From contig NZ_JADDUM010000158.1 in assembly GCF_015163715.1 (NCBI RefSeq), positions 1-40,270 on the forward strand: 40,270 nt of DNA, in the 5' to 3' direction. This DNA is from Pseudomonas cyclaminis. GTDB lineage: Bacteria > Pseudomonadota > Gammaproteobacteria > Pseudomonadales > Pseudomonadaceae. Below the pieces are notes generated by a model that was not told where the DNA came from, made no database searches, and saw nothing but the letters and a program-made list of their open reading frames with translations. Position numbers and translations under genes: made by a program. Positions 28,412 through 36,295 of the stretch are shown in pieces. How positions within the stretch are numbered: the first letter of the stretch is position 1; the number at the start of each line of letters is the position of its first letter.

Positions 28412-29170
28412 ATGAACAGCACTGGCAACACGATTCTGGTTACTGGCGGCACCTCAGGCATCGGCCTCGGTCTGGCGCTAAGATTTCACAAGGCGGGCAA
28501 CAAAGTCATCATCGCGGGACGTCGCAAGTCTCTGCTCGACAAGATCGTGTCGGAACATCCTGGCATTGAATCAGTATTGCTGGACGTCTCTGATGCCCAA
28601 TCCATCCAACGCACCAGCGAAGCGCTTGCGATCAGCCATCCGAATCTGAACGTTCTCATAAACAACGCTGGGATCATGCACTGGGAGGATCTGACCGATC
28701 CGGAAAGCCTGAACACCGCCGAAGATATCGTGACAACGAACTTACTTGGCACGATTCGCATGGTGTACGCATTCACTCCCCATCTGATCAAGCAGACCCG
28801 TGCAACGATAGTGAATGTCAGCTCGGCGTTGGCATTCGTACCGCTGCCTGCCACACCGACCTACAGTGCAACTAAAGCGGCGGTTCACTCGTTCACTCAA
28901 AGTCTTCGAGTGCAGCTAGAAGCCTCGCCAGTCGAGGTCATCGAGCTTGCGCCACCAGGGGTACGTACCACCTTACTTGGGCAGGAAAATGACGAGCACG
29001 CGATGCCATTGGAGGATTTTTTGGATGAAATCTTCGAACTGCTCAAGACTGTTCCGACCCCACTGGAACTCGTAGTCGAGCGCGCCAAGCCATTACGGTT
29101 TGCTGAAGCGAGCGGTTCACATGATGAGGTGTTGAAAATGCTTGCCGGATACAAACCACCAGCAGAGTAA
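28412..29170 (+). CDS. Short-chain dehydrogenase/reductase (DltE-like)
   Basis: This 252-residue NAD(P)-dependent oxidoreductase has the cofactor motif TGGTSGIG at 11-18, NNAG near residue 87, the catalytic Ser in NVSSALA and YSATKAA (Tyr and Lys). The basic residues GRR after strand 2 favour NADP. A C-terminal extension resembles DltE-like oxidoreductases of unknown substrate. It is the target gene of the divergent TetR. TetR/SDR pairs like this commonly respond to electrophiles or aldehydes, which is only an inference. Confidence 0.88.
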   Translation: MNSTGNTILVTGGTSGIGLGLALRFHKAGNKVIIAGRRKSLLDKIVSEHPGIESVLLDVSDAQSIQRTSEALAISHPNLNVLINNAGIMHWEDLTDPESLNTAEDIVTTNLLGTIRMVYAFTPHLIKQTRATIVNVSSALAFVPLPATPTYSATKAAVHSFTQSLRVQLEASPVEVIELAPPGVRTTLLGQENDEHAMPLEDFLDEIFELLKTVPTPLELVVERAKPLRFAEASGSHDEVLKMLAGYKPPAE

Positions 29171-29508
29171 CGTTTACCTTGTGGGCACACCTGATGCGTC
29201 CAAAAAAGTAGCTAGCATCTGCCTGCTGGGCGCACAGTTTTTTTGTTGCTCCTATTCATCTTGGGAAAAGGGCGGCACAGCTGATCAGCCAATTGGAGCG
29301 CATCCATGGATGCGGTGCGCAATCTCACGCCCATAAATTTGGCCGACAGCGGAGCAGTCCGATACAGCCTGAAACGCTGGCCTGCGCATCTGGCAAGTGG
29401 GATTGGCCATCCCTACCGCATGACCAGGCGTCCGCCTCAAATCACAGTAACTGTAAGGCATATTCTACTTAGCTAAATGAGCCATTCGTCGAGCGCCGAC
29501 GGCGTCGG
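29171..29508. other. Intergenic region with a 16-bp palindrome
   Basis: I see no gene in this stretch. It holds the perfect 16-bp palindrome CGCATCCATGGATGCG at 29299-29314 and otherwise unremarkable sequence of lower GC content than the core genes. Confidence 0.5.
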
Positions 29509-29552
29509 TTGACAGGGTAACTCTCCTTCTAGAATATATAGCGCACTATATA
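29509..29552 (+). promoter_or_regulatory. Promoter and operator of the MarR gene
   Basis: TTGACA at 29509-29514 and GAATAT at 29532-29537 are 17 bases apart. A perfect inverted repeat TATATAG-CGCA-CTATATA (29535-29552) overlaps the -10 box and the start point. OhrR/MarR operators are often AT-rich palindromes of this kind, so the gene is probably autoregulated. Confidence 0.65.
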
Positions 29553-29567
29553 ATAGTGAGCTATGAA

Positions 29568-30053
29568 ATGACCTCAAGCCGGAAGCGAGTGGGTACCCAG
29601 CTGTCTTTTTCACTCTACGCGGCGGCAAATCGGGTCGTGCGATTGCACAAGCCCTATCTGGATCCGTTGGGCCTAACCTTCCCTCAGTACCTGGTCATCC
29701 TGGAGCTTCTAAACGGTTCGCCACTCACTGTGGGAGCACTCGGAACCCGGCTTGCGATGGACGCTGGAACCATAACGCCATTGCTGAAAAGGCTTGAGGT
29801 TGCCGAACTCGTCAGCCGCACACGGGATCCTGCCGACGAGCGCCGCGTGATGATCGACCTGACGCCTAATAGCCGCATGTTGGAAGCTGAAATTCGGGGA
29901 ATCACTAGCAAAATTAAGTCAGCTTGCCAGCTTGATGAGCGGGGTATCGATGAGCTTCGACAAACACTCGATGCGCTCGGTTACCCAGACGAAAGCGCTC
30001 CGGACAACCGCATGCATATGGATCGTGTGCCGATTACTGACAGCGATTCTTAA
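29568..30053 (+). CDS. OhrR-like MarR-family regulator lacking the redox cysteine
   Basis: This 161-residue regulator has the OhrR pattern QLSFSLYAAANRVVRLHKPY, then LDPLGLTFPQYLVILELL, VGALGTRLAMDAGTITPLLK and the wing DPADERRVMIDLT. In typical OhrR the first motif is LCFALY, whose Cys senses organic peroxides. Here Ser13 takes its place, and the only other Cys is in KSACQLDER near the C-terminus. It may therefore bind a ligand instead of sensing peroxide. I chose the ATG at 29568; the GTG at 29556 would leave almost no leader. The nearest downstream gene is the NAD(P)-binding protein. Confidence 0.82.
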   Translation: MTSSRKRVGTQLSFSLYAAANRVVRLHKPYLDPLGLTFPQYLVILELLNGSPLTVGALGTRLAMDAGTITPLLKRLEVAELVSRTRDPADERRVMIDLTPNSRMLEAEIRGITSKIKSACQLDERGIDELRQTLDALGYPDESAPDNRMHMDRVPITDSDS

Positions 30054-30130
30054 ATAGCCTGATTTACCTGAGCCAGTCGACATGCGGGCCCCCTCAAGGC
30101 TGTGTGACACGCTTAATTCATTCGCATATC

Positions 30131-30159
30131 CAACCAAACAGTCACTTGAGTATTGGTTG
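30131..30159. promoter_or_regulatory. Inverted repeat before the NAD(P)-binding gene
   Basis: CAACCAA and TTGGTTG form 7-bp arms 15 bases apart, ending 5 bases before the ribosome binding site. It is a plausible operator. Which regulator binds is unknown. Confidence 0.4.
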
Positions 30160-30176
30160 TAGTAAAGGAGGTTGAA

Positions 30177-30911
30177 GTGAAAATCGGTATTATCGGCGCC
30201 GGCAATATTGGGGCTACCCTTGCCCGTAAGCTCGCTGCGTGCGGCCATGAAGTTAAGCTGGCAAACTCGAAAGACCCTAGCAGTATCCGGAACCTTGCCA
30301 ATGAAATCGGCGTGAACGCAGTAACCAAGGAAGATGCGGTTTCCGGGGTAGACGTTGTTGTCCTCTCAATCCCCTTCGCAAAATACCCGGATCTCAAACA
30401 GACGTTGAGCAGTGTTCCGGCGAAAACCGTCGTCATTGACACGTCCAATTATTATCCTGGGCGCGACGGGGCGATCAAGGAAGTTGACAACGGCAAGCCT
30501 GAGAGCATCTGGGTAAGTGAACAGATTGGCCGCCCGGTGATTAAGGCTTGGAACGCTGTTCTCGCAGCGACTCTTGCCGACAAGGGTCAACCAGCGAGGT
30601 CTTCAGAGCGCATCGCCTTACCTGTTGCCGGAGATGATATTAATGCTGAGGCAATCGCCCAGGATCTTGTCGAGGATACGGGCTTTATCGCGCTTGCCGC
30701 AGGCACTCTTGAAGACTCATGGCGCCAGCAACCAGGTACACCTGCCTACTGTACCGAGTTGACATTGCCCGAATTGAAAGTGGCGCTGCAGGCAGCAGAC
30801 AAAGCACGAGCGCCACAGAACCGCGACGCACTGATCGCCAGGTTCATGGCTCCCGGCAGTCAGTTCACTCACGCGCAAATTGTTGCCACGAATCGCGCCA
30901 TGACGATCTGA
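30177..30911 (+). CDS. NAD(P)-binding F420-reductase-like oxidoreductase
   Basis: This 244-residue protein starts MKIGIIGAGNIGATLARKLA, a Rossmann GxGxxG motif, and continues VDVVVLSIPFAKYPDL and TVVIDTSNYYPGRDG. These features match the F420-dependent NADP reductase-like group common in bacteria without F420. The substrate is unknown. The GTG at 30177 follows AAGGAGGT, the best ribosome binding site in the neighbourhood. A longer reading from 30153 lacks such a site. It has its own inverted repeat upstream. Confidence 0.82.
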   Translation: MKIGIIGAGNIGATLARKLAACGHEVKLANSKDPSSIRNLANEIGVNAVTKEDAVSGVDVVVLSIPFAKYPDLKQTLSSVPAKTVVIDTSNYYPGRDGAIKEVDNGKPESIWVSEQIGRPVIKAWNAVLAATLADKGQPARSSERIALPVAGDDINAEAIAQDLVEDTGFIALAAGTLEDSWRQQPGTPAYCTELTLPELKVALQAADKARAPQNRDALIARFMAPGSQFTHAQIVATNRAMTI

Positions 30912-31217
30912 CTATCGGATTTAGGGGGATTCTTATCTAGAATCACCCTTAACTGATCAAGTTGTCGAATTCAACTGTTCACTTAAAAGGGGCAGAGCAG
31001 AAGAGTACCAAGCTCAGCGTCCGGATAAGAGCGGTGGATGTCGCACCTTTCCTGGACTCGGCGCTGAAAAAAGCAGCCCGACACGCCGTCCCTACAAAAT
31101 GAGATTCGACCGGCGAGATTGCCATTCTTCCTGAGGGTCGGGCCGGCATCATTGGCGAACACCACCTTCAGCTCGCGCGCCCGGTTTCCCCGCCACTGAT
31201 CCCAGGCCTTCGCCTCC
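30912..31217. other. Left flank of the IS66 insertion
   Basis: There is no assigned gene here. A minus-strand open frame reads GAEAKAWDQWRGNRARELKV, then VFANDAGPTLRK, and is interrupted by the IS66 element. It could be an old short gene, but I recognise no family. Confidence 0.35.
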
Positions 31218-31225
31218 GCGCCTGA
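31218..31225. repeat. IS66 target-site duplication, left
   Basis: GCGCCTGA directly precedes the left IS end and occurs again directly after the right end at 34304-34311. Eight bases is the usual length for IS66-family elements. Confidence 0.9.
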
Positions 31226-31261
31226 GTAAGCGTCCGGCGAAGTCACCTACCCGATCCCTGC

Positions 31262-31313
31262 GATAAGGGCGATGTTCTCCACTTAAAAATACGTGGACAC
31301 CATCGCCCTTATC
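31262..31313. promoter_or_regulatory. Long hairpin upstream of tnpA
   Basis: GATAAGGGCGATG (31262-31274) and CATCGCCCTTATC (31301-31313) are perfect 13-bp inverted arms. With two mismatches the stem extends through TCCAC/GTGGA to about 21 pairs around a 10-base loop. It lies between the IS end and the tnpA start. Confidence 0.7.
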
Positions 31314-31325
31314 TTCAGGATTGCC

Positions 31326-31649
31326 ATGCGCCAAAGAACTTCTTATCCCAAACTTTTCAAAGCCCAAGTCGTCCAGGAATGCCTGCAACCTGGCGTGTCC
31401 ATGGCCAGGGTAGCCCTGCGCCATGGCATCAACGCTAACTTGGTTCGAAAATGGATACCCGTTTATCATGATCGTCAGGCGCCGGCGTTGCCCGCTTTCG
31501 TCCCGATGAAACTAGAGCCCGCGACTCGGCCTTATCAGCAAATGCCTGTCAGTATCGAGATCCCTTTCGGGCAGCAAAAATTAACCGTGCACTGGCCATC
31601 TTCAGACCCTGAAGGGTGCGCCCGTTTTATCCGTGAGCTTGCCCAGTGA
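31326..31649 (+). CDS. tnpA: IS66 accessory protein TnpA
   Basis: This 107-residue protein has a helix-turn-helix typical of IS66 TnpA: FKAQVVQECLQPGVSMARVA, then LRHGINANLVRKWI. It is needed for IS66 transposition but its exact role is not settled. The ATG at 31326 follows CAGGA. Its stop overlaps the tnpB GTG (GTGA), showing coupling. Confidence 0.9.
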   Translation: MRQRTSYPKLFKAQVVQECLQPGVSMARVALRHGINANLVRKWIPVYHDRQAPALPAFVPMKLEPATRPYQQMPVSIEIPFGQQKLTVHWPSSDPEGCARFIRELAQ

Positions 31650-31981
31650 TCCGCATCGACTCTATCTGGCTCGCCACCGAACCCATGGATATGCGCGCCG
31701 GTACCGAGACTGCACTGGCCAAAGTGATCGCGGTATTCGGTGCGGCGAAGCCGCACAGTGCTTATCTCTTTGCCAATCGCCGCGCTAACCGGATGAAAGT
31801 CCTGGTGCATGACGGCGTGGGCATCTGGCTTGCAGCGCGACGATTAAACCAAGGCAAGTTTCAATGGCCCGGCATCCGTCACGGATCGGAAGTCGAACTC
31901 GATAACGAGCAACTTCAAGCCTTGGTACTGGGTTTGCCGTGGCAGCGGGTCGGCGCGGGTGGTTCGATCACAGTGCTGTAG
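31646..31981 (+). CDS. tnpB: IS66 accessory protein TnpB
   Basis: This 111-residue protein matches the IS66 Orf2/TnpB family: WLATEPMDMRAGTETALAKV, SAYLFANRRANRMKVLVHDG and GIWLAARRLNQGKFQWP. It is full length. The GTG start overlaps the tnpA stop. It is unrelated to the TnpB nucleases of IS200/IS605 elements. Confidence 0.92.
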   Translation: MIRIDSIWLATEPMDMRAGTETALAKVIAVFGAAKPHSAYLFANRRANRMKVLVHDGVGIWLAARRLNQGKFQWPGIRHGSEVELDNEQLQALVLGLPWQRVGAGGSITVL

Positions 31982-32042
31982 CACCGGCTATTAGCCTATC
32001 GGTTTATCGTCGCTGAAGGCCTGCTCTGGCAGAATCAGCGGC

Positions 32043-33578
32043 ATGACTTCCTCTCCCAATCTCGACCAGATGACACCGGAACAGCTGCGCGCCTTGGCCG
32101 AACAGGCCATTCAGTTGCTGTCCCAAGTCGACTCCATGGGCCAGAAAATCCACCGCCTGGAAACGGTCAACGAGCAACTCGCACATGAGATCGCCATCCT
32201 CAAGCGGCACAAGTTTGCCAAGCGCAGCGAACAGCTCAATCCTGACCAGGGCAGCTTGCTAGATGACCTGCTCGATGCTGATATTGCAGCCATCGAAGCA
32301 GAGCTAAACGCGGTCAATCCGCGACCTGCACCGACCGAGCCACGCCAAAAACCCAAGCGTGCGCCGCTGCCACCACAGTTCCCACGCACCGTGATCCGTC
32401 ACGAGCCAGAAAATACGCAGTGCACCTGCGGCTGCCAGCTTCAACGCATCGGCGAAGACGTCAGCGAGAAGCTCGATTACACACCCGGCGTGTTCACCGT
32501 CGAACAGCATGTGCGTGGGAAATGGGCCTGCCGGCAGTGCGAAACGCTGATCCAGGCGCCGGTGCCGGCCCAGGTAATCGACAAGGGCATCCCGACCGCA
32601 GGCCTGCTGGCGCATGTGATGGTGGCGAAATTCGCCGACCACTTGCCGCTGTACCGCCAAGAGAAAATCTTTGGCTGAGCAGGGCTGATGATCGCACGCT
32701 CAACGCTGGCACAATGGGTTGGACAAACCGGCGTACAGCTTCAGCCTTTGGTCGATGCGTTGCGCGAAGCGGTGCTGGCCGAAAGCGTAATTCATGCCGA
32801 TGAAACTCCGGTGCAAATGCTGGCACCCGGCGAGAAGAAAACCCACCGATCGTATGTCTGGGCCTACAGCACGACACCGTTTTCGGCGCTCAAAGCCGTT
32901 GTTTACGACTTCAGTCCAAGCCGAGCGGGCGAGCATGCGCGCAACTTCCTCGGCTCCTGGAACGGAAAATTGGTGTGCGACGACTTTGCCGGCTACAAGG
33001 CAGGCTTCGAGAAAGGCATGACTGAAATCGGCTGCATGGCTCATGCCCGCCGCAAGTTTTTTGATCTGCACGTGGCGAATAAAAGCCAGTTGGCCGAACA
33101 AGCACTGCACTCAATTGGCGGCCTATATGAAGTTGAACGCCAAACACGGGACATGAGCGATGAGGATCGTTGGCGAATACGGCAGGAAAAGGCTGCTCCG
33201 ATAATCGCAACGTTACATGACTGGATGTTGGCCCAGCGCGATCTGGTGCCCAACGGATCAGCAACGGCCAAAACTCTGGATTACAGCCTTAAACGCTGGG
33301 TAGCGCTGACGCGCTACCTTGATGACGGAGCTGTGCCCATCGACAATAATCCAGTCGAAAATCAGATCCGACCATGGGCTCTCGGGCGCTCGAATTGGTT
33401 GTTTGCCGGGTCGCTTCGCAGTGGTAAACGAGCGGCGGCGATCATGAGCTTGATCCAGTCTGCACGGCTGAATGGGCATGATCCGTATGCCTATCTCAAA
33501 GATGTGCTAACTCGGTTGCCGACGCAGCGGGTGAGTGAGATCGGCCAGTTGCTGCCGCATCAGTGGAGACCGGTGTAG
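32043..33578 (+). pseudogene. tnpC: IS66 transposase TnpC with one nonsense codon
   Basis: The DDE transposase would be 511 residues. An N-terminal leucine-zipper-like region, a zinc-binding part (CTCGCQLQ and CRQCETL) and the catalytic domain (HADETPVQM with the first Asp, CDDFAGYKAG with the second, and IDNNPVENQIRP with the Glu) are present. Codon 212 is TGA (32676-32678) between IFG and AGL. The frame continues unchanged afterwards from 32679 to 33578. CGA to TGA (Arg to stop) is the simplest cause, since homologues read IFGRAGL. The protein is cut before its catalytic residues, so the copy should be inactive unless complemented. Confidence 0.88.
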
Positions 33579-33727
33579 TGGCAAACAGTGTGTCCATACA
33601 GGATTGTATCAGTTGATTTTCTTGGCTTTATGCGGCAGATTCATGCCATGAACAGTTACAGTTTCCGTTGCGCAAGTTCAATTATTATCGCCTTCACATA
33701 GTTGGTGGGGCTGCGTACGATCTGCCG

Positions 33728-33753
33728 AACCCCGCCTCAAAAGCGGGGTTTTT
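33728..33753 (+). terminator. Terminator inside the IS66 element before the passenger gene
   Basis: The stem AACCCCGC/GCGGGGTT closes CTCAAAA and runs into TTTTT. It would insulate the passenger gene from tnpC transcription, so that gene should have its own promoter after this point or just before it. Confidence 0.75.
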
Positions 33754-33789
33754 CATTCCTGCTTCTGAGGCTCATACAGGAGCACAGGA

Positions 33790-34200
33790 ATGGACGCACT
33801 TACCCGAACTCTCAAAGAAACAATCGAGGCCGCTGATCGCGCTATCACAGCCGAAGACTTCGACGAACTGATGAAATTTTATGCGGATGACGCCAGTCTC
33901 GTGGTCAAACCAGGATTGACCGTCTCAGGCAAAGAGAGCATCCGCCGAGCTTTTGTCGCCATTGCGGATCATTTCAATAACAGCATCGTTGTCACACAGG
34001 GGGAGATCCAAGTTATACAAGGAGGTGATGTAGCTCTCGTTATCATGGAGACCTTGCTACAGGCCACGGATAAGGCCGGTGTGAAAATTGAGATTTCGCG
34101 CAGGGCGACCTACGTGTTTCGACAAATCACGGAAAAGTGGCTATGCGTAGTGGACAACTCCTATGGGACGACGCTACTTGATAGCGTCGTCGGATCGTAG
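33790..34200 (+). CDS. NTF2/SnoaL-like (DUF4440) protein, IS66 passenger
   Basis: This 136-residue protein has the cone-shaped NTF2-like pattern: TIEAADRAITAEDFDELMKF, then YADDASLVVKPG, GKESIRRAFVAIADHF and the ending RRATYVFRQITEKWLCVVDN. Relatives (SgcJ/EcaC-like, DUF4440) include isomerases, hydrolases and ligand-binding proteins, so the substrate cannot be inferred. AGGAG precedes the ATG. The gene lies inside the IS66 boundaries, between a terminator and the right end, and is not part of the standard IS66 gene set. It therefore moves with the element. Confidence 0.82.
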   Translation: MDALTRTLKETIEAADRAITAEDFDELMKFYADDASLVVKPGLTVSGKESIRRAFVAIADHFNNSIVVTQGEIQVIQGGDVALVIMETLLQATDKAGVKIEISRRATYVFRQITEKWLCVVDNSYGTTLLDSVVGS

Positions 34201-34303
34201 GACGTCAAAAGGGGTAGTGCCTATCTCCTGCAAGTAGGCTCCATCACACACAACGAAAGGCGGCAGTTTAGCTATCAGCAAGGTGTGTCTGCCAGACGCT
34301 TAC

Positions 34304-34311
34304 GCGCCTGA
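34304..34311. repeat. IS66 target-site duplication, right
   Basis: GCGCCTGA directly follows the right IS end, identical to 31218-31225. Confidence 0.9.
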
Positions 34312-34606
34312 CACTCATGACTATCTGTGACTGCTCTGGCTGGCAGGTCAATCATCAGCCTGCCTATCTAAAGTCGCTCAAGTCTTCCAGTGCGCCTGGT
34401 GGTCAGGATTGGGCTGCATCGGTATCGGACAGCTGCCGAGAGCCAGGCTGCGCAGGTCAGCCCATCTTCCAATCACACGCACAAAATTTCTGGGTATGAG
34501 GAGAACTCATGCCCCCATGACTTTTAATGGTTACAGCCCCTCTAGTCCACGGTGTTAAAAAATCGCAAACACAGCTCATCAACAACAAAAAAGAGCGTTT
34601 GCAATC
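34312..34606. other. Intergenic region right of the IS66 element
   Basis: There is no supported gene. It holds an interrupted inverted repeat, GCAAAC (34565-34570) and GCTC (34574-34577) facing GAGC and GTTTGC (34593-34602). This could be an operator or leader hairpin for the following operon. Confidence 0.4.
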
Positions 34607-34705
34607 ATGACTAAGCCCCACTGCCGCGTCCTCGCCAGCCCTGTGCTGCGCTCTTCGTACCCCGACGGTTACCACCCGATCTTCACGATCCGCGTGCGCT
34701 TCTGA
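34607..34705 (+). CDS. Small open frame before the Fae-like gene
   Basis: ATG at 34607 opens 32 codons reading MTKPHCRVLASPVLRSSYPD, then GYHPIFTIRVRF. It ends 32 bases before the Fae-like gene. The ribosome binding site is weak. It could be a leader peptide, a gene remnant or chance. Confidence 0.25.
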   Translation: MTKPHCRVLASPVLRSSYPDGYHPIFTIRVRF

Positions 34706-34737
34706 TCACCCAAAAAATCCAAAAAGAGTAACGACTC

Positions 34738-35250
34738 ATGAAAGAACTCGACCTGTACATCGGTGAAGGTTTCGAAGGCCCGGGCGTGAACGCCGCACAC
34801 ATCAACATTCTGATCGGTCCGCGTAACGGTCCGGCGGGGCAGGCGTTTGCCAACAGCCTGGCGTCGCCGAGCCAGGGGCATTGCCCTTTTATGGTGATCG
34901 CCCAGCCGAACATTCCGGTCAAGCCGATGACCCTTTACGTCAACAAAGCCGCGATCAGCAGCGATTTGCACGGCAACGCCACCTGGGGCGCGTCCCAGGC
35001 GGGGATCGCTAAAGCTGTTCTGGAGGCGCTGCTGGACGGCACCTTGCCGCCGGAAGCCGAGGACGAGTGGGCGATTGTAACGGCCAACTGGGTCAACCCG
35101 GCCTGTGATGACCTGGATGCGGTGTACCTGAACAACTACAACGCCTGCCGCACCGCGATCCGTGCCGCCCTGACCGGCAAACCGGAAACCGCGCAACTGG
35201 CTGACGTGGTCGGTCACATCAGCAACCCTTTCTACACGCCAAAAGCCTGA
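34738..35250 (+). CDS. Formaldehyde-activating enzyme (Fae) homologue
   Basis: This 170-residue protein matches the Fae family. In methylotrophs Fae joins formaldehyde to tetrahydromethanopterin. AAHINILIGPRNGPAGQAFA (from residue 19) aligns with VAHIDLIIGPRGSP of Methylobacterium Fae, with the catalytic His as His21. The Asp two residues on is Asn23 here. PNIPVKPMTLYVNKA and WGASQAGIAKAV match the other conserved blocks. Pseudomonads are not known to make tetrahydromethanopterin, so the protein may use another acceptor or bind another aldehyde. It heads an operon with a reductase, a dehydrogenase and a transporter. A weak RBS (AAAGAG) precedes the ATG. Confidence 0.85.
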   Translation: MKELDLYIGEGFEGPGVNAAHINILIGPRNGPAGQAFANSLASPSQGHCPFMVIAQPNIPVKPMTLYVNKAAISSDLHGNATWGASQAGIAKAVLEALLDGTLPPEAEDEWAIVTANWVNPACDDLDAVYLNNYNACRTAIRAALTGKPETAQLADVVGHISNPFYTPKA

Positions 35251-35260
35251 GGTCTGCGCC

Positions 35261-36295
35261 ATGCAATACATTCGTTTGGGCAACTCCGGCCTGCAAGTCT
35301 CCCGCCTGTGCCTGGGCACCATGAACATGGGCACTGCGGACTGGAAACCCTGGATCTTCGATGAAAAGCAAAGTGAGCCCATCGTCGCCCATGCACTCGA
35401 TAATGGGGTGAACTTCATTGACCTGGCAGACTTCTATTCCGCTGGTGTCGGTGAAGAAGTGGTCGGGCGCATCGTCAAGCGTCTGGCCCGTCGTGAAGAC
35501 GTGGTCATCACCACCAAGGTTGGCTACGGCACCCGCAACGGCATCAATGCCAGCGGCCATTCGCGCAAGCACATCATGGACAGCATCGACGCCTCGCTGA
35601 AGCGCTTGAAGATGGATTACGTCGATGTGTTCATGCTGCATTATTTCGATGTGAATACTCCGGTTGAAGAAACCATGAGCGCGATGAATGACATCGTGCG
35701 CTCCGGCAAGGCCCGCTACATCGGCGTGTCGACCATGCTCACCGGACAACTGGCGAAGATCCTCATGGCCTGCGAGCGCAATGGTTGGGTCAAGCCGATC
35801 AACATGCAGTTGCAACTGAACTGCGCCTACCGCGAAGAAGAGCGCGAGATGATTCCGTTCTGCCGCGACCAAGGCATCGGCGTCTCGGTGTTCAGCCCGC
35901 TTGCTCGCGGCTTGCTGACCGGAGACGTGCAATCGACCCGCAACCAGACCGACTTTTTCACCCAGCAGATGTACAGCGACGAAGCCTCGTTCGAGATTGC
36001 TCGTTCGGTGCAACGCGTGGCTCGCGCCCGTGGCGTTTCGAATGCTCAGATCGCCCAAGCCTGGGTCGCCAACCATCCGGGCGTCGATTGCATGCTGGTC
36101 GGAGCCGACACCACTGCGCAGTTCGACAGCGCCCTGGCTGCGCTGGAGACCAAACTTGATGCCGAAGAACTGCAGGAACTGGAGCGCAACTACACCCCGT
36201 GCGACGTAATCAACGATTACACCGCCGGCAAACGCATCCTGCGCTCGGCCCGCCCGGGTCTGGAACGCTTTACTCTGACCGAGGCTGTCGCATGA
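35261..36295 (+). CDS. Aldo/keto reductase
   Basis: This 344-residue NADPH-dependent reductase is a TIM barrel starting MQYIRLGNSGLQVSRLCLGT. The catalytic tetrad is Asp54 and Tyr59 (FIDLADFYS), Lys86 (VVITTKVGYG) and His127 (FMLHYFD). It resembles the YghZ/YajO/Tas-like subgroup. It follows the Fae-like gene after 10 bases and its stop overlaps the next start (ATGA). It would reduce or isomerise an aldehyde or sugar-like carbonyl; the substrate is unknown. Confidence 0.9.
   Translation: MQYIRLGNSGLQVSRLCLGTMNMGTADWKPWIFDEKQSEPIVAHALDNGVNFIDLADFYSAGVGEEVVGRIVKRLARREDVVITTKVGYGTRNGINASGHSRKHIMDSIDASLKRLKMDYVDVFMLHYFDVNTPVEETMSAMNDIVRSGKARYIGVSTMLTGQLAKILMACERNGWVKPINMQLQLNCAYREEEREMIPFCRDQGIGVSVFSPLARGLLTGDVQSTRNQTDFFTQQMYSDEASFEIARSVQRVARARGVSNAQIAQAWVANHPGVDCMLVGADTTAQFDSALAALETKLDAEELQELERNYTPCDVINDYTAGKRILRSARPGLERFTLTEAVA

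Larger units (their letters stand above)
31226..34303 (+). mobile_element. IS66-family element with passenger gene (3078 bp)
   Basis: The left end reads GTAAGCGTCCGGCGAAGTCA and the right end, inverted, reads GTAAGCGTCTGGCAGACACA. They share GTAAGCGTC, GGC and scattered further bases. Identical 8-bp flanks GCGCCTGA confirm both boundaries. Inside are tnpA, tnpB, tnpC with one nonsense codon, and a gene for an NTF2-like protein between tnpC and the right end. IS66 elements are usually about 2.5-2.7 kb, so the extra DNA here is the passenger region. Confidence 0.9.

Noticed and set aside
31016..31028. AGCGTCCGGATAA as an alternative left end of the IS66 element
   Set aside because: It shares only AGCGTCCGG and lacks the flanking duplication that 31226 has.
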